DNA of 64,000 nucleotides, taken from assembly GCA_963803025.1 (NCBI GenBank), contig CAWDKZ010000013.1, forward strand, positions 62,001 to 126,000, written 5' to 3'. Below are positions 35,652 to 49,066 of the stretch, piece by piece. Within the stretch, counting starts at the first letter, position 1. Each line of letters starts with the position of its first letter. The translations under genes were made by a program, and so were the position numbers. The DNA is from Bog-793 sp963803025 (GTDB taxonomy: Bacteria > Actinomycetota > Acidimicrobiia > Acidimicrobiales > Bog-793). The notes beneath the pieces were generated by a model, which did no database searches, was not told where the DNA came from, and saw only the letters and a list, made by a program, of their open reading frames with translations.

Positions 35652-35722
35652 GCGGGCGTAGTTCAGCGGCAGAACATCAGCTTCCCAAGCTGAGAACGCG
35701 GGTTCGATTCCCGTCGCCCGCT
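35652..35722 (+). tRNA. tRNA-Gly (anticodon CCC)
   Basis: A 71-base tRNA with acceptor GCGGGCG pairing with CGCCCGC, anticodon arm TCAGC-TTCCCAA-GCTGA giving anticodon CCC, and T-arm GCGGG-TTCGATT-CCCGT. The genome continues CCC, so the CCA end is not encoded. It borders an AT-richer stretch and could be an integration site. The bases from 35723 to 35946 hold no gene that I recognise. Confidence 0.96.
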
Positions 35723-35946
35723 CCCCCGCGAAGACTGCGCTCGGCCCCGTGATGCTCGCCGATTCGTGGCGTATTGGCGAAACGCTCGCGAGCAGCGGTG
35801 AACGGATCGCGCGCGGGATGAGACGCCAAGCAGCCGGTCTCGGCGGAGCGTGCTGCCCGCGCGCGCCGCGTCCCCGAATCGGGAAAGCCCGCTGTCGATT
35901 CGGTTGCAGAGGAGCGACCGCCGCGAGCTGCCGCATTCCCGGGCTC

Positions 35947-36534
35947 TCAGACGGTCGGCACAAGCAGTCTCGCGAGCGCCACTTCTCGAGCGATGGTCGC
36001 GTTCAGCGAATCGATCGTGATGACATAGGGAACGATAAAGACAAAGACCTGATTCTCCCGGGTCTTCGTCAACACTGGATACTTGTCCCAAAATGCGGCG
36101 CTACCGAGTCCGGCGAGCTTCCCCTTCGGTCGCAGCGCACTCGGATACCAATGGGAGAACTCCGACGCAGTAACCGTAGATTCAAACATCACCGCGTCGC
36201 CGTTCGACGAATACCCGTACTTGCACGTGATCGTCGTGAAGTCAAATGCGGACGTTGCGGGCTTGGTCGCGGAAGACTCCGCGGCCGGTGAGCCTCCGAG
36301 CGTCGCTTTGATGGTAGCGGTGGTGGGACAAACGGGCGGTACTGGCGACGCGGTCGAATTGGTCGCGAACACGATCCAATCCATGCCAAGAAGTGCGACT
36401 ACCGCGAGACAGCCGGCAAAGAATCCGGTGAGGGGCTTAAGGGTCACTGAGCTCGTCGAGTATTCACTTACGCTGGTACAAGTCCTTTGCATCGTATTCG
36501 GGTAATCATGCACCTTCGATAGAACACTCTTCAT
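35947..36534 (-). CDS. Orphan membrane-anchored/exported protein with atypical base composition
   Basis: A 195-residue protein I do not recognise. The amino part is cytoplasmic, one hydrophobic segment lies at about residues 33-56 (TGFFAGCLAVVALLGMDWIV), and the remainder is extracytoplasmic with two cysteines (CPTTATI, TITCKYGYSSN) that could form a disulfide. The coding region is clearly richer in A/T than its neighbours and uses rarer codons, which suggests recent transfer. An inner ATG (residue 15, MQRTCTS) is a possible alternative start. It lies between tRNA-Gly and the carboxypeptidase gene. Confidence 0.6.
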   Translation of the reverse strand: MKSVLSKVHDYPNTMQRTCTSVSEYSTSSVTLKPLTGFFAGCLAVVALLGMDWIVFATNSTASPVPPVCPTTATIKATLGGSPAAESSATKPATSAFDFTTITCKYGYSSNGDAVMFESTVTASEFSHWYPSALRPKGKLAGLGSAAFWDKYPVLTKTRENQVFVFIVPYVITIDSLNATIAREVALARLLVPTV

Positions 36535-36663
36535 TGAGTAATTTTGCCAGGCGAGTGCCGGGATTCCGCGAAGCAGAAGCGGATCAGTACGAACCGGAGG
36601 ATTGGGCGATCGGTGAAATAGGCGCCATGAAAACGGGAAAACGCGGACTCCGTCGATACGTTG

Positions 36664-37962
36664 CTAACCGCTCGCGGTCGATGCCGTCGCCGGCACGACC
36701 CCGAGACGCAGAGGGAACTGCGCGACGACGCCCCACGGTGCGACAACCGTCAGCTCACCGACAACCGAACCGGCGTGATCCCTCGCCAACGCGCTCGGCG
36801 AGAGATCGGCACCTCCCACGATCCACTCCGTGAGCTCAAGCCCACGCCAAACGATCGCGAAGCGCGGCTTGTTCGGCGCGACCAGGACGGCGTCGCCGTC
36901 ACCTGCCAGGAGGGGGACGGTGGCAACCGTCGCGCCCGCCGGCGCGACCTCGTAGGCGACGAGAGCGGCCGTCGTCGCGTCCAACAGGGCCTCGTCCACG
37001 TCGGTTGCTTCCCAGAGGCCGTCAGGCTGGCCAAGCACCGCGGAGATGACGAGCACTCCCTGCTGTCGAACGGTGCGAAAGGCCGCCGTGACCAGGCATC
37101 CACTCGCCTTGAAGGTCCAGCCGGACTTGACGCCGATGATCCCGTCGGTGCCGATCGCCGGGTTGGCGTTCCAGATCTTCTTCGCGACCGGAAAAGCGAG
37201 GTGCGACTTGCGAACGATGCCGCGAACGACCGTGTTACCCATCAGATCTGCGGCGAGTCTCGCCTGATCGGCCGCGGTGCTCACGGACAAGGGGCTGACG
37301 CCGCTCGCGTCGGCGTAATGCGTCCTGGTGAGCTCGAGGGAACCCGCCATCGCGTTCATCTTCACGACGAACCTCCCGATGCTCCCCGCGTCCCAGGTCG
37401 CGAGCTTGTCGGCGATGTTGTCGCCGGAGGGGATAAGGAGCGCCTCGAGAAGCTGAAACTCGGAAAGGGTCTCGCCGGCGACGACCTTCACGGTGCTGTC
37501 CCCTGCGACGGCCTCCGTTTCGTAGACCTCGGCGTCGGCCCTGGTGATCCGGACCTCGGGACCGGACTCGCCCGGCGCGAGCGGATGGTCGTGGAGGACG
37601 ACGAGGGCTGTCATCATCTTCGTGAGGCTCGCGATCGGGACCCGCCGCTCACGTGGTGACCGGCCGACGATCCCGATCCCACGCACCGCCACCGCCGCCT
37701 GCCCGACCTTCGGCCACTCGAACGCGGGCGACGAGCCCGGGACCACGATGGTCGCCTCGACCGGGGTTGTGCCCGTCGGACCGCCGTGCGCGGCGCCTCG
37801 CGTGGACGACGTCGGGGACCCGCCGAGCAGCACGCCGAGTGTCAACGCGCCGACGACGGTCAGCGCCCCGCGCCACGGCAGGCGAGAACGCGAACGGCCG
37901 TGATGAATCACCGGACGAATCTCCCGTTCTTGGTGCGCGTCGCGCGCGGTCGACGTGTTCAT
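36664..37962 (-). CDS. D-alanyl-D-alanine carboxypeptidase (class C penicillin-binding protein)
   Basis: A 432-residue penicillin-binding protein that trims the terminal D-Ala of peptidoglycan stem peptides. After a basic amino end and a signal-anchor helix (about 31-48) come the three active-site motifs: SLTK (in VPIASLTKMMT, near residue 111-114), SGDN (PSGDNIADK), and KSG (GVKSGWTFKASG). Such DacA-type enzymes act outside the membrane. GGAGGGG precedes ATG 37962. A carboxyl domain of about 120 residues after the catalytic part is predicted to be beta-rich and may hold the enzyme at the envelope. Confidence 0.9.
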   Translation of the reverse strand: MNTSTARDAHQEREIRPVIHHGRSRSRLPWRGALTVVGALTLGVLLGGSPTSSTRGAAHGGPTGTTPVEATIVVPGSSPAFEWPKVGQAAVAVRGIGIVGRSPRERRVPIASLTKMMTALVVLHDHPLAPGESGPEVRITRADAEVYETEAVAGDSTVKVVAGETLSEFQLLEALLIPSGDNIADKLATWDAGSIGRFVVKMNAMAGSLELTRTHYADASGVSPLSVSTAADQARLAADLMGNTVVRGIVRKSHLAFPVAKKIWNANPAIGTDGIIGVKSGWTFKASGCLVTAAFRTVRQQGVLVISAVLGQPDGLWEATDVDEALLDATTAALVAYEVAPAGATVATVPLLAGDGDAVLVAPNKPRFAIVWRGLELTEWIVGGADLSPSALARDHAGSVVGELTVVAPWGVVAQFPLRLGVVPATASTASG

Positions 37963-38110
37963 GCCTCGACCCCTCCGATCGGCGCAGGCGGGTTCGCTCG
38001 GAATCTATCGGGTGCCGACCGATGCACTCCTCGCGTCGGAACGGGATCCTCCCCAGGCGACGACGCCCCGATCGGCGGTTCGGTGATCGTGGGGGGCGTA
38101 GCCTCGGTCC

Positions 38111-38476
38111 ATGCCAGCGGTTCGTCGTGGCCATCTTGCCGATGCTTCTTCCGCGCCCGTCGTCGGTGAGCGGACGGACGAGCTCTTCGGGCTCCACGGG
38201 GTGACGATCGAGCAGATCTTGAGCGGCACACTCGCCACGCCGGTCGACTACGACCAGGACCACGACGAGTGGGTCGTCCTGCTCGACGGCGGTGCCGAAC
38301 TCGAAGTGGACGGCGAGCACCTGACGCTCGTCCCTGGGGATTGGCTGTTCCTCCCCTGGCACACGCCCCACCGGCTCGTCCGCACCGACCCGGGGACCCG
38401 CTGGCTCGCCGTTCGCTTACCCGGCGAGGAACCGAGCGACATGCTGAACCCGATCCGGCGTTCACCCACTCGATGA
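38111..38476 (+). CDS. Cupin-domain protein
   Basis: A 121-residue single-cupin protein with the two cupin motifs: DYDQDHDEWVVLLDGGAELEV (motif 1; histidine/aspartate/glutamate ligands) and PGDWLFLPWHTPHRLV (motif 2). Such proteins bind a metal and act as small dioxygenases, isomerases or sensors; the role here is unknown. TAGCCT (38099-38104) ends six bases before ATG, predicting a leaderless transcript. It overlaps the next gene by ATGA. Confidence 0.85.
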   Translation: MPAVRRGHLADASSAPVVGERTDELFGLHGVTIEQILSGTLATPVDYDQDHDEWVVLLDGGAELEVDGEHLTLVPGDWLFLPWHTPHRLVRTDPGTRWLAVRLPGEEPSDMLNPIRRSPTR

Positions 38477-38928
38477 CGACCGACGACCCGCACGATCTCG
38501 AGCGTTTCGTGGCAGCTCAGGACGCCGGAGCGACGTACGCGCGTGTCGTCGACGAGCTGCGCCGCGGCCACAAGCTGAGCCACTGGATGTGGTTCGTCTT
38601 CCCACAGATCACCGGACTCGGCCGCAGCACGACGTCCCGGCACTACGCCATCTCGTCGCTCGAAGAGGCCAGGGCCTATCTCGTCCACCCGATCCTCGGT
38701 CCGCGTCTTGTCGCGTGCTCGACCATCCTCGCGACGTCCGCGGGGCTGGGCGCGTCGCAGGTGCTCGGTGCGACAGACGCGCTGAAGCTGCGCTCCTCGA
38801 TGACGCTCTTCCTGCGGGCCGCGCCGAGCGAACCCGTCTTCCAACAAGTGCTCGACCGGCATTTCGGAGGTCAGCCCGACGCCGCCACGGACGACCTGCT
38901 CGGACGCGGGGACACGGCTACGGCTTGA
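38473..38928 (+). CDS. DUF1810 family protein
   Basis: A 151-residue protein of the DUF1810 type, marked by DLERFVAAQDAGATYARVVDEL, HWMWFVFPQITGLGRS, HYAISSLEEARAYLVHPILG and DALKLRSSMTLF. Families of this type are calpastatin-like/NADAR-neighbouring proteins of unknown biochemistry. It is translationally coupled to the cupin gene by ATGA. The 3' end overlaps the decayed beta-lactamase-like gene on the other strand. Confidence 0.85.
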   Translation: MTTDDPHDLERFVAAQDAGATYARVVDELRRGHKLSHWMWFVFPQITGLGRSTTSRHYAISSLEEARAYLVHPILGPRLVACSTILATSAGLGASQVLGATDALKLRSSMTLFLRAAPSEPVFQQVLDRHFGGQPDAATDDLLGRGDTATA

Positions 38929-39842
38929 CCGGGGCGCGAGTCGCGACCAGACGATCCGCGGAATCCCCTCGATCGTCGCGATGCCATAGCCCTCGGTGAG
39001 GTTCTCGTTGGTGAGGACGGCGATGATGTAGGCGCGACCTTGGCCGTCGACGTAGCCGATGCTGTTGATCTGCCAGTTGCCGTCGACGATCGGGACCCAG
39101 CCGTTCTTCAACGCGACCGTTACACCCGCCGGCACTCCGGCGCTCACGCCCCACCGCTCGTACGGCACAACGTTCTCCATGAGCCCGAGTTCATAACCGC
39201 GTGCCGCATCGTCGAGGAGCGAATTCGGCAGGACGAGGTGCTCCAGCAACCGCACCTGGTCGAGCGCCGTCGTCGTCGTCTCGCCCCAATACCCTGCGGC
39301 GTTCGGGATGGTGTCGGTCAGGCCAGCGAGCGCGTCGAAGCGCGCCACCGCCTGGCTGCCAACCACTTCGTCCCAGAGGTCCGTCGCGTCGTCGTTGTCG
39401 CTTTCTTCGATCATCCCGGTGGCGAGGCGCCTCGTCGTCCTCGTCGAGCGGGCGGAACGCGACCTGTTCCTCGTGGAGCAGCGTGGCGAGGATGTCCGAC
39501 CTCGACGATGCTCGCGGTCTGCTCCGTGACCCCGGGGCGGTAGAGGTCGAGTGCGCGGCTCACGAGGTCGTAGAGCGCGGCCGTGATGTCGCCGTGACGA
39601 TCTCCCAGGTAGGCGCGCATGGACGGCGTCGCGAACGGGTCGGCCGACACCGAACCCTCGGTTGCGGCGGGCACGTCCCTCGTCGCGCCACGCCGCGCCG
39701 GGGCGCGTGACGTGCTCGACGGCCACGTCGCCAGGGCGTGCGCCGACGGTGCGAGAACCCCGGACGAGGCCGAGATCGCCAAGGCGGCCGCCGCGAAGAC
39801 CTTCGCCGGGAGCGCTGTCCCGCGCCGATGAAGCTGATATCG
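38918..39842 (-). pseudogene. Decayed class A beta-lactamase-like serine hydrolase
   Basis: Read on the minus strand a signal peptide-like stretch (ALPAKVFAAAALAISA, about 39800) leads to SMRAYLGDRHGDIT. The gene then changes frame at about 39500 and again near 39430 to continue with IEESDNDDATDLW (SDN motif), NGW at about 39100 (KNGW in place of KTG) and IATIEGIP, with a third shift near the end. The catalytic motif that should read SIVK reads SIVE, losing the general-base lysine. No ATG/GTG/TTG start is found in the first frame. Three frame changes and a lost catalytic residue make this a pseudogene rather than a sequencing slip alone. Confidence 0.75.
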
Positions 39843-39953
39843 CGTGCGCAGCTCCCGCCTCCCGCGACCGCCTGACCAGTTGCCAGCAGATGCGGCCCGG
39901 ATCGAGGACCGTGTTCGCCTTTCCCAACCGGTGCGCTCCCGGTCAGACGGACC

Positions 39954-41436
39954 TCAGGCGAGTGCCACTTCCCCGGGACGAAGGGGAGCCGGCAGATCGG
40001 TCGTCCCCATGAGATAGGCATCGACCGCCGCCGCGGCAGACCTGCCCTCGGCGACCGCCCAGACGACCAGGCTCTGGCCCCTGGCCATGTCACCACAGGC
40101 GAAGACACCGTCGACGCTCGTCATGTAGTTCGCGTCGACCGCGACGTTCTGGCGCCCGTCCAAGGTCAGTCCGAGCTCCCCGACGACACCACCTTGCTCG
40201 GGTCCCACGAATCCGAGCGCGAGGAGCACGAGGTCGGCGACGACTTCCTCGCGCGTGCCGCTCACGACCTCGAAGCGGCCGTCGACGTACCGCACCGAGT
40301 CGACCGCGAGAGCCGCGACGGAGCCGCGGCCGCTATCGACGAAGGACGACGTGGCGAGCGAGTACAGCCGCTGACCGCCCTCTTCGTGCGCGGCAGCGAG
40401 GTGTAGCGTGCGCGGCCAGGTCGGCCACGGATTGTCCGGCGCACGAGAACGAGGCGGCTCAGGCAGGATCTCGATCTGGCACACCGACAACGCGCCCTGG
40501 CGGTGCACGGTGCCCAGACAGTCGGCGCCGGTGTCCCCACCACCGAGGATGACGACGCGCTTGCCGGCGGCGTCGATCGGCGCGCCGGCGAGCACGCCCT
40601 CGCAGACGAGATTCGCCCCTTTCAGATAGTCCATCGCGAAATGGATCCCGGCGAGCCTCCGTCCGGGGACCGGCAGATCACGTGGTCTCGTCGAGCCGAC
40701 GGCGAGCACGATCGCGTCGTGGGTCGCGCGCAGTTCGGCCACGGTGATGATCCTCGCGTCCGGCGCGGCCGCCCCGGGGACCTCCCGGGTCGATCCGTCG
40801 CCGATCGCGGTCCGCACCTCGAAGCGCGTCCCCTCGGCGACCATCTGCGCGAGCCGCCGGTCGATCACCGCTTTCCCCAACTTGAACTCCGGCACCCCGT
40901 AGCGGATGAGGCCCCCGATGCGCTCGGCCCGCTCGTAGACCGTGACCTCGTGTCCCGCCCGTGTCAGCTGCTGGGCGGCCGCCAGTCCCGCGGGACCCGA
41001 CCCGACGACCGCGACGCGCCGGCCGGTCGCCGGCGAGAGAAGCTGCGGCTGCAGATCCGCCGTGACCCACTCGGAGATCTCGAACTCGACCTGCTTGATC
41101 GACACCGGCTCGGCGTTGATGCCGAGCACGCACGCGCCTTCGCAGGGAGCCGGGCACAACCTGCCGGTGAACTCGGGGAAGTTGTTCGTCGCGTGCAGGC
41201 GATCGGCAGCCTGTGCCATGTCGCCCCGGCAGACGAGGTCGTTCCACTCCGGGATCAGGTTGCCGAGCGGACAACCCTGATGGCAGAAGGGAATTCCGCA
41301 GTCCATGCAGCGCGCCGCCTGGACGCGCAGGCGGTCACCGGGAAACGGCTGGTAGACCTCGCGCCAGTCGTGAATCCGCTCGGCGACGGGACGCCGCGAG
41401 GGTGCCTGCCGCGCGAACTTGAGGAAACCACGCGGG

Positions 41437-41444
<8 letters not shown>
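39954..41444 (-). CDS. gltD: Glutamate synthase small subunit
   Basis: A 496-residue NADPH-dependent oxidoreductase that feeds electrons to GltB. The amino end binds iron-sulfur clusters through CMDCGIPFCHQGCPLGN and CPAPCEGACVLGI. The FAD site is VAVVGSGPAGLAAAQQL, and the NADPH site is VVILGGGDTGADCLG. The start overlaps the gltB end by eight bases, so gltB and gltD are coupled. Confidence 0.96.
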
Positions 41445-45996
<4,552 letters not shown>

Positions 45997-46074
45997 TTGG
46001 ATCCGCTTGTCTGTAGGTCGACAACACCGTGCAGATTCGCCGAGTTGCCGGGACGCCATGGGCCGAGCAAGAGA

Positions 46075-46104
46075 ATTCTACCGGCCAGCGCCCGAACGCT
46101 CGAA
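46075..46104 (-). promoter_or_regulatory. Probable gltBD promoter
   Basis: On the minus strand TAGAAT (46080-46075) is a good -10. TTCGAG (46104-46099) lies 18 bases upstream as a modest -35. It is located between the amt-gltB hairpin and gltB, allowing gltBD to be transcribed separately from amt. Confidence 0.5.
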
Positions 46105-46110
46105 TGCCGA

Positions 46111-46149
46111 GGTGCTCAGGATGCGCCAAGCGGGCGCATCCTGAGCACC
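46111..46149. terminator. Perfect 17-base-pair stem-loop between amt and gltB
   Basis: Bases 46111-46127 pair without mismatch with 46133-46149 around a five-base loop. The stem is by far the longest perfect inverted repeat that I noticed between genes. It most simply terminates amt transcription before the gltB promoter; no T-tract follows, as is frequent in actinobacteria. An attenuator or a protein-binding dyad are alternatives. Confidence 0.7.
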
Positions 46150-46245
46150 AACGATCCACGAGCCTCACGAGAAAGCCCGTCTCACCTCCATCTCTCGGCA
46201 AGCGTCGAAGCTTCCCAGGGCGAGCGGTCACGTCGGCGTGGTCCG

Positions 46246-47709
46246 TCAGCCGCCACCGTTCCCGTTCCCGTTCGTCTCCGACGGTTCGGGCGGTGACGGC
46301 CGGCCTCCCGCGCTGGCTGGCAGCGACTCACCGGTGAGCGCAGGACCACGCCCGTCGGCGATCATCTGAAGCAGCCGTTCGTCGTCGACCGAGAGGTCCA
46401 CGTACTCGGCGTGCACGGCGAGGTCGCCGATCTTCAGCTCAGTTTCTGTCATCCGCAACGGGATGACGAGACCGATGATCTTGAGAAGGATAAAGCTCAC
46501 GGCACCGTCCCAGACGACGATGGTCAAGGCGGCGAGGAACTGCACCCAGACAAGACCGGGGTGGCCGTAGAAGGCACCCGCCACCCCTGTCGACTTTCCG
46601 CTCGCCGAGAGGTACTCGATCATCTTCGGGTCGGCGAAGACGCCGGTGAGCAGGCCGCCGAAGAGTCCCGCGAAGCCGTGCGTGTACACGACCCCGAGCG
46701 CGTCGTCGACCTTGCTGAACGGCGGGATTCGGGAGAGCTTGTTGAAGGCGAGCCAGACCAAGGCCGACGCGATCGCGCCGATGCAGAGCGCCCCGTAGCC
46801 GTTGACGAAACCGGCGGCGGGGGTGATCGCCACGAGCCCGACGATCATCCCGTTGACGCCCCCAAGGAAGTTCGGCTTCTTGGGGCCGAAGTGCATGTCG
46901 ATCAAGATCCAGACGAACAGGGCCGTCGCGGTGGAGAGGTTCGTGTTGAGCACTGCGGCCGAGGCGTTCGCGCCCACGAAGTACGAGTCGCCACCGTTGA
47001 AGCCGTTCCAGCCGAGCCAGAGCATTCCGACGCCGACGGCGACGAGCATCAGGTTGGTCGGCGGGAAGGCGCAACGGTCCTTGGCAAGGCGGGGACCGAT
47101 CACCCAGGCGGCGACGAAGCCAGAGACCCCGGCGGCCAGGTGGATGACGTAGCCGCCGGAGTAGTCGAGGGCGCCACGCGCCGCCCAGTACCCGCCACCC
47201 CACAGCAGCATCGCGTTCACCGTGTAGGCACACGTCGTCCAGGCAGGGACGAAGACGCACCAGGCCTTGAAGCTCATCCGTCCGAGAACGCTGCCCAGAA
47301 AGAGCAAGGGCGTGATCGCGGCGAACACGAACTGGAAGTACGCGAGGCTCGACGTGGGGAAGTGCAAAGCTGGCATCGCGCCCTTCAGGAGCGGGATGAC
47401 CGCCTGACCCTCCTCGTAGGCGCGTGACAGGATCGACCCCGGAAGCCCGATGAACGGACTGAGGGTCCCGTGCCACAGGTTGAACGGGTGGCCGAAGCTC
47501 ATTTCGTAGGCCCACAGCACCCACACGATGAGGACGCCGGCAAACCCGGCGAACGCCATGAGCATCGTGTTGACGGCCCATTTCCGCTTCACGATGCCGC
47601 CGTAGAGAACGGCGAGGCCCGGCAGGCTCATCAACCCGACGAGCGTGGCGGCAGTGAGCTGCCACGCGTTGTCCCCCGGATTGAGCCAGTGGGGATACGG
47701 GACGAGCAA
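46246..47709 (-). CDS. amt: Ammonium transporter, Amt family
   Basis: A 487-residue inner-membrane channel with about eleven hydrophobic helices. The pore histidines are in YVIHLAAGVSGFVAAW and VVYTHGFAGLFGGLLTG, and VWILIDMHFGPKKPNFLGGVNG is a conserved Amt segment. A hydrophilic tail of about 70 residues (rich in Pro, Gly, Asn) extends beyond the usual end. TTG 47709 is chosen for its GAGGAGA ribosome site; a second TTG at 47745 lacks one. There is no glnK next to it, unlike the usual amt-glnK pair. PhoP/GlnR-like repeats lie upstream. Confidence 0.94.
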   Translation of the reverse strand: MLVPYPHWLNPGDNAWQLTAATLVGLMSLPGLAVLYGGIVKRKWAVNTMLMAFAGFAGVLIVWVLWAYEMSFGHPFNLWHGTLSPFIGLPGSILSRAYEEGQAVIPLLKGAMPALHFPTSSLAYFQFVFAAITPLLFLGSVLGRMSFKAWCVFVPAWTTCAYTVNAMLLWGGGYWAARGALDYSGGYVIHLAAGVSGFVAAWVIGPRLAKDRCAFPPTNLMLVAVGVGMLWLGWNGFNGGDSYFVGANASAAVLNTNLSTATALFVWILIDMHFGPKKPNFLGGVNGMIVGLVAITPAAGFVNGYGALCIGAIASALVWLAFNKLSRIPPFSKVDDALGVVYTHGFAGLFGGLLTGVFADPKMIEYLSASGKSTGVAGAFYGHPGLVWVQFLAALTIVVWDGAVSFILLKIIGLVIPLRMTETELKIGDLAVHAEYVDLSVDDERLLQMIADGRGPALTGESLPASAGGRPSPPEPSETNGNGNGGG

Positions 47710-47806
47710 CGCGTCTCCTCGGCTGGCGGAGGCTCGTCGAGCCAATTGGTCGTCCCGAGGTTAGAAAAGTCGGATTTCCGGGTTGTGGCGTCTATGAGAA
47801 GACTGT

Positions 47807-47834
47807 GTTTCCCGACTGTGAACGGCCGATGAAC
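47807..47834 (-). promoter_or_regulatory. PhoP-type direct repeats overlapping a GlnR-like site upstream of amt
   Basis: Two contiguous 11-base units, GTTCATCGGCC (47834-47824) and GTTCACAGTCG (47823-47813), match the direct-repeat PHO-box pattern beginning GTTCAC/T used by actinobacterial PhoP. TTCAC-N6-GAAAC (47822-47807), sharing the second unit, resembles a GlnR a-b half-site pair. TAACCT at 47763-47758 is a possible -10 further downstream. In Streptomyces PhoP and GlnR compete at the amtB promoter, so the overlap is biologically sensible. Confidence 0.5.
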
Positions 47835-47839
47835 GACCG

Positions 47840-48871
47840 CTAATCCCGACGGCGTCTTCGCTGCGACGCGTCGGCGAGCGCCGGCGGTTCCCAGCCGGCG
47901 TCCGCAACGTTGAAGGTCACGCCCGGAGGCACGATCTGGTCGATCCGGTCGAGCACGTCCACGGGCAGGACGACGCTGGCCGTGAGAAGCAGCGCTTCGA
48001 GCTGCGCCAATGTGCGCGGCCCGATGATCGCCGCGGTGACCGCTGGGTGCTCAAGCACGAAGCCCATCGCGAGCTCGATGAGGCTGAGATCGGCCTCTTC
48101 GGCCAGACGACCGAGTGCGGAGACGACCTCGAGTTTCCGCTGGTTCTCCGGGAGCGACAGGTCGTAACGCCTCGGGACCTGTGTCGACCGGCGGCTCGTG
48201 TTGGGCCTGCCAGCGCCAAAGGCCCCGGAGAGCCAACCCCCGGCGAGGGGACTCCAGGGAATGACCCCGATGTCGTAGGCGAGGCAGACCGGCAGGACGG
48301 CGTTCTCGACCGCACGCGCGAGGATCGAGTACGGCGGCTGTTCGGTGACGAAACGCTCCCGGCCGCGGCGCTGCGCGACCCACTGCGCCTCGACGATCTC
48401 GTGGGCGGGGAACGTCGAGCTCCCGAAGTAGCGGATCTTGCCCGCCCGGACGAGATCGGTGAGCGCGCCGAGCGTCTCGTCGATGGCGCAGGTCGGATCG
48501 GGGCGGTGGATCTGGTAGAGATCGATGTGATCTGTGCCAAGCCTTCTGAGGCTCGCCTCGCACTCGGTCGTGATCCATCGCCGCGAGTTGCCCCTCCTGT
48601 TCGGGTCGTCCCCCATCGTGCTGTGGACCTTCGTGGCGAGGACGACGTCGTCGCGCCGCCCTCCCGCCAGGGCTTTGGCAACGATCTCCTCGGACTCGCC
48701 CGCAGAGTAGACATCGGCGGTGTCGATGAAGTTGATCCCGCCGTCGAGAGCACGGTGCACGATCCGGATGCACTCGTCGTGGTCGGTGTTGCCCCACGCG
48801 CCGAACATCATCGCCCCGAGACAGAGCGGGCTGACCCGCACGCCGGTTCGACCGAGGACGCGGTACTCCAC
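47840..48871 (-). CDS. Aldo/keto reductase
   Basis: A 343-residue NADPH-dependent oxidoreductase of the YajO/PhnM-like bacterial branch. The catalytic tetrad is visible: Asp and Tyr in FIDTADVYSAGESEEIVAKAL, Lys in VVLATKVHS, and His in LYQIHRPDP; the cofactor-phosphate loop follows in AIIGPRTLAQLEAL. Substrate unknown. TACGAT on the minus strand (48883-48878) ends six bases before the GTG, so a leaderless messenger is expected. The bases 48872-49066 upstream hold no other feature that I recognise. Confidence 0.88.
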   Translation of the reverse strand: MEYRVLGRTGVRVSPLCLGAMMFGAWGNTDHDECIRIVHRALDGGINFIDTADVYSAGESEEIVAKALAGGRRDDVVLATKVHSTMGDDPNRRGNSRRWITTECEASLRRLGTDHIDLYQIHRPDPTCAIDETLGALTDLVRAGKIRYFGSSTFPAHEIVEAQWVAQRRGRERFVTEQPPYSILARAVENAVLPVCLAYDIGVIPWSPLAGGWLSGAFGAGRPNTSRRSTQVPRRYDLSLPENQRKLEVVSALGRLAEEADLSLIELAMGFVLEHPAVTAAIIGPRTLAQLEALLLTASVVLPVDVLDRIDQIVPPGVTFNVADAGWEPPALADASQRRRRRD

Positions 48872-49066
48872 GTTTCGATCGTATCGAGCCTCGGGCGGTG
48901 GCGGGTAGTGGGTCAGTTTGGTTCAGGGCCCGCGGCGAGCGCTCTTTGGAAGGCACTCGGCCTGATGTCGGCCGGTCCGACGGGCTAAGCGACCTTCCCG
49001 ATCGCCCGGGGGTCGCACGCGCGCCCGGTCGTCCACCGGCGTCGCGCGATCCTTTGGCCTCGCTCG

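Noticed and set aside
35749..36291. 180-residue plus-strand frame after tRNA-Gly
   Set aside because: No ribosome site or domain; it overlaps the more gene-like minus-strand 195-residue frame.
36531..36833. Short frames on both strands between the orphan gene and the carboxypeptidase
   Set aside because: No ribosome sites, low-complexity translations and no family resemblance.
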